Shown here: positions 13,014 to 15,819 of the stretch, one piece after another
Position numbering within the stretch: the stretch's first letter is position 1
Layout of the letters: every line of letters begins with the position of its first letter
Origin: Candidatus Competibacteraceae bacterium
GTDB taxonomy: Bacteria; Pseudomonadota; Gammaproteobacteria; Competibacterales; Competibacteraceae
Reading direction: 5' to 3'
NCBI GenBank assembly: GCA_020445045.1
Contig: JAGRHI010000140.1
Span: 28,681-44,499, forward strand
Length of the DNA: 15,819 nt
Program-made: the position numbers and the translations under genes
The notes under the pieces: generated by a model
What the model was told of the DNA's origin: nothing
Seen by the model: only the letters and a program-made list of their open reading frames with translations
Database searches by the model: none

Positions 13014-15819
13014 ATGGCCACCGCCTCCATCTTTATCTGCCATGCCCATGCCGATGCCGCCTTCGCCCAGGACCTGGCCCTGGCCCTGGAAACCTACCGC
13101 CTGAACATCTGGCGCGATACCCACGGCCTGCGCGGCGGCGAACGGCTGGCGCCCGGGATCCGCTGGGCCATCGAACAGGCTCGCCAAGTCATCGTGGTGC
13201 TCAGCCTCAACACCGGCGACCCGACCTGGTTGCGCCGGGAGATCGAGATCGCGCAGGAAACGGAACGGCGGCGAGTGAGTAGCTACCGAGTCATTCCTCT
13301 ATTGCTGCCCGGCGTCGATCTCGCCATCCTCAACCACTGGTTTACCCCGCCACCGCGAACCGCCCCGGTTCAATTGTCCACCGAGGGGCTGGGCGTGGCG
13401 ATGCCGGGCCTGCTGACGGCACTGGGCGAACCGCTTCCCGGCGAAACCGCCACCGACCGCACTCGTCCACCGCTGGTGGAACTGGAACTCACTTTCAGTC
13501 AGAGCCATCCGATAACTCCCGATGGTTGGCGGCTCGCCGCAAGACTCAACCATCACCCCTTGCGAAACTCGACCATCGTCAGCACGAACGTCGGTCCGCT
13601 ACCCCGGCCACCCGACCCACGCATTCTGCGTTGGTACCTACAAGATCACCTCTGCTGGCCAATCGATACCGTTCGCCAGCTTGCCCGCCAGACCGATGTC
13701 TTCCTGGCGTCCTGGGGCCGCGCCCTCTACCAGGCCACTCTCGGCGCGCCGGACTTGCGAGACTTGACGACAGCTTGGCGCGCCGATCCAGAGGCCCGTG
13801 ACCACCGCTTGGTGGTACGAACGGATGCCGCTCCGGCAACCGCCGCGGCGGTGCTCGGCCTGCCTTGGGAATTGCTGCACGATGAAGCCGGCTTTCTGCT
13901 CCAAGGTAAACAACCGATCCAGTTCCAGCGCCAGCTCTCCGGCGGTGGCGAACCTTTCTCGCCGGCTCCCCCACCGCTGCGCGTCCTGGCGATCAGCCCA
14001 CGCCCCGATCCCGAACCGACCGGCCACCCCGATTACCGCCACCATACCCTGCCGCTACTGGAAGCGCTCGGCAATCTGGGTGACCTGACGGAACTGCAAC
14101 TGCTCAACCCGCCGACGCTTGCGACGCTGGAAAAACACCTGAACGATGCCTGGTCCGCCGGGCGACCCTTCACCGCCCTGCATCTGAATGGCTATCTCCG
14201 CCACGACTCCGATCAGAATGCCGCCGTGTTTGGCTTCGAGACCAGCCATGACCTGCATGCACCGCTGTGTCGTGAGACCCACTTTGTCCCGGCGTCGGCG
14301 CTGGCGTCCCTGCTGGCCACCTACCGCATCCGTCTGGTCGTTCTGGCCTGTTCCAGAGACGGCGCGGGCTCCGCCGCCGTATCCGAGCTGGTCTCCGCCC
14401 TGCTGGCGGCGGGCATCGCGGCCACGATCACCGTCCATCCCAGCACGCCAATGGAAACCCTGGGTCGGTTCTGGGCGGCATTTTACGAAGAACTACTACG
14501 GGGTTCCCGCATCAGCCAAGCCATGTTCGCCGGCCACCGCCAGCTAGCCAGCGATAGCTACCGCACCGTCGGCTTGGGTGGCGGCGGGGTTTATCTGCGG
14601 GACTGGCCGACTTGCGCCCTTTACCTCGGCCAGCACGACCCCCGGCTCACCGTGCGCCCCCCGTTGGATCTCTGGCGCCGGCTGCTCGATCGACCCCGAC
14701 CCAACCCACTGGAGTCGTTGCCCGAGCCTTCCGCGGTCGGCTGCATCGGGCGCGGGCGCGATCTACTGATCCTGGAACGACTGTTCGAAACTCACACCAG
14801 CGTCTTCCTGCGCGGACCCGGTGGCAGCGGCAAGACCACCGCCGCGGTAGCCTTGGCCGACTGGCAGGCACGATGTGGCCGCTACCGCCACATCGCCTAC
14901 ATCCGCGCCAGCGATGTCGACGACACGCGCACGCTGCTGGAAACCTTGGGCCGGCAATTACTCCCGGAAGGGAGGCACTGGTCGGTCGTGCGCTACCCTA
15001 CTCAATGGCAAGCGCTGGACTATCTCCGGCAAACATTGCACACGGAACCGACTCTGATCGTGCTCGACCAGTTGGAGCAGTGGCCCTCGGAGCAGGATGA
15101 AGCGCTCGATCAATTTTGGAAGCAGTTTCTGGACAACTGGCCCGACCTTCGTCTATTGGGGCTTGGCCGGATCGGCCCACCCTCCTTCGCCCAACCCTGG
15201 ACGGAAACGAGACTGAGCCCACTGAGTGAAAGCGATGCCATCGCCATGATCGGTCAGACGCTGATCGCGGCACGGGAAATGCCACCAAACACCGACAGCG
15301 GCAAGAGTTTCCGGCAGTTGCGCGATGTCGCCGCGTTAGCCGGGGGACATCCGGGCGCCTTAAGCTGCCTGACCCATGAAATCAGCGTCCTAGGCGTGGG
15401 CGCGGTCTTCAAGTTGCTGCGCCCGCTACAGGCCGAGTTGTTGCACATTCACGGCGACGACCCCCAATGGCCGCTCTACCTGAGCCTGGAACTCACCTTG
15501 CGCCGACTTTCCAGTCAAGACCGGGAGCAACTAGCGGTTCTTGCGTTTTGCAGGGAGGGTATCAACCGCATCGCCCTGGGGCATGCCATGAGCGCCGATA
15601 TGCTGGCCACCGATGCGTTCTGCGCACGGATCATCGACCTAGGCCTGGCTGAAGATCAGGGCTACGGCCACCTGCGCTTCGATCCCGCGCTAACCCACTA
15701 CCTGACCTGCCAGTTGAGTCCGGATCAGCGCACGATCTGGCAAGAACGCTGGCGCGCCGCCATGGAACGACTGCTGGCGGTTCTCTACCAGCAGTATTTC
15801 AAGGATAACGCCCGCGCGA
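13014..15819 (+). CDS. TIR-CHAT-NB-ARC/STAND NTPase protein, 3' end outside window
   Basis: One reading frame stays open from 13014 to the edge: at least 935 residues, no stop, C-terminus missing. Order: (a) TIR domain (about 1-135), with FICHAHAD, the D35/G41-G42 loop, VIVVLS and WLRRE, whose W72 and E76 fit the catalytic-Glu region of NAD-cleaving TIRs. (b) CHAT region (about 195-520): LRWYLQDHL (from 205), LPWELLHD (283-290), a His strand at H390, and LACS with C446 at the caspase-Cys place. Tyr394 stands where the second, catalytic His of HxxxHG is expected. (c) NTPase: Walker A GPGGSGKT (601-608), Walker B LIVLD (D685), LLGLGR sensor, and GGHPGAL (777-783), the NB-ARC GxP-like motif. (d) A winged-helix-like tail (about 815-900). 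A TPR, WD40 or similar sensor probably follows. Likely role: stress- or phage-triggered suicide effector; inferred from architecture. Confidence 0.85.
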   Translation, partial: MATASIFICHAHADAAFAQDLALALETYRLNIWRDTHGLRGGERLAPGIRWAIEQARQVIVVLSLNTGDPTWLRREIEIAQETERRRVSSYRVIPLLLPGVDLAILNHWFTPPPRTAPVQLSTEGLGVAMPGLLTALGEPLPGETATDRTRPPLVELELTFSQSHPITPDGWRLAARLNHHPLRNSTIVSTNVGPLPRPPDPRILRWYLQDHLCWPIDTVRQLARQTDVFLASWGRALYQATLGAPDLRDLTTAWRADPEARDHRLVVRTDAAPATAAAVLGLPWELLHDEAGFLLQGKQPIQFQRQLSGGGEPFSPAPPPLRVLAISPRPDPEPTGHPDYRHHTLPLLEALGNLGDLTELQLLNPPTLATLEKHLNDAWSAGRPFTALHLNGYLRHDSDQNAAVFGFETSHDLHAPLCRETHFVPASALASLLATYRIRLVVLACSRDGAGSAAVSELVSALLAAGIAATITVHPSTPMETLGRFWAAFYEELLRGSRISQAMFAGHRQLASDSYRTVGLGGGGVYLRDWPTCALYLGQHDPRLTVRPPLDLWRRLLDRPRPNPLESLPEPSAVGCIGRGRDLLILERLFETHTSVFLRGPGGSGKTTAAVALADWQARCGRYRHIAYIRASDVDDTRTLLETLGRQLLPEGRHWSVVRYPTQWQALDYLRQTLHTEPTLIVLDQLEQWPSEQDEALDQFWKQFLDNWPDLRLLGLGRIGPPSFAQPWTETRLSPLSESDAIAMIGQTLIAAREMPPNTDSGKSFRQLRDVAALAGGHPGALSCLTHEISVLGVGAVFKLLRPLQAELLHIHGDDPQWPLYLSLELTLRRLSSQDREQLAVLAFCREGINRIALGHAMSADMLATDAFCARIIDLGLAEDQGYGHLRFDPALTHYLTCQLSPDQRTIWQERWRAAMERLLAVLYQQYFKDNARA

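Noticed and set aside
13522..14088. Several short frames on both strands inside the TIR-CHAT gene
   Set aside because: All are shifted or antisense to one continuous frame that carries coherent domain motifs. No frameshift is needed to explain the gene.

Overview
The window looks like a chromosomal segment of a GC-rich gammaproteobacterium. The evidence is a contiguous two-M16-peptidase / rsmD / coaD / Alvin-type ferredoxin block, an order known from Pseudomonas and other gammaproteobacteria. The ferredoxin closely resembles the purple sulfur bacterial (Allochromatium vinosum) protein, coding third positions are strongly GC-biased, and hsp20 has a near-textbook sigma-32 promoter. Genus cannot be fixed from the sequence; the Chromatiales or a related lineage is a reasonable guess.

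Layout. (1) 1-142, minus: the N-terminus of a gene that runs off the left edge, probably an FHA-domain protein. (2) 143-594: a non-coding, locally AT-richer divergent region. (3) 595-4925, plus: a catalytic M16 zinc protease, its non-catalytic M16 partner, rsmD (overlapping it by ATGA), coaD and a 2[4Fe-4S] ferredoxin. (4) 4926-5302: a non-coding stretch. (5) 5303-6931, plus: an atypical SDR/TIP30-like oxidoreductase followed 12 bases later by a periplasmic DUF4124-M23 peptidase. (6) 7143-8831, plus: an MscS-like membrane protein with a long periplasmic coiled coil. It converges on (7) 8862-9782, minus: a cation diffusion facilitator of the FieF type. (8) 10048-12318, plus: ptsP, enzyme I of the nitrogen PTS. 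It converges on (9) 12417-12857, minus: hsp20, with a shared hairpin between them. (10) 13014 to the right edge, plus: one uninterrupted reading frame of at least 935 codons with TIR, CHAT and NB-ARC/STAND NTPase regions in order, its C-terminus outside the window.

Regions 1-9 are mostly housekeeping and envelope functions: envelope proteolysis, 16S rRNA methylation, coenzyme A synthesis, cell-wall and osmotic functions, metal efflux, nitrogen-PTS signalling and protein quality control. The notable element is the TIR-CHAT-NTPase gene. It joins two effector-type domains, a TIR with a candidate catalytic Glu and a CHAT (caspase-like) domain, to a signal-transduction ATPase. This is the architecture expected of an anti-phage or programmed-death sensor. 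By eye its CHAT domain keeps the Cys but has Tyr where the catalytic His is expected. The gene is divergent from hsp20 across 156 bp that carries the heat-shock promoter and palindromes. No tRNA, rRNA, CRISPR array, insertion sequence or integrase was seen.
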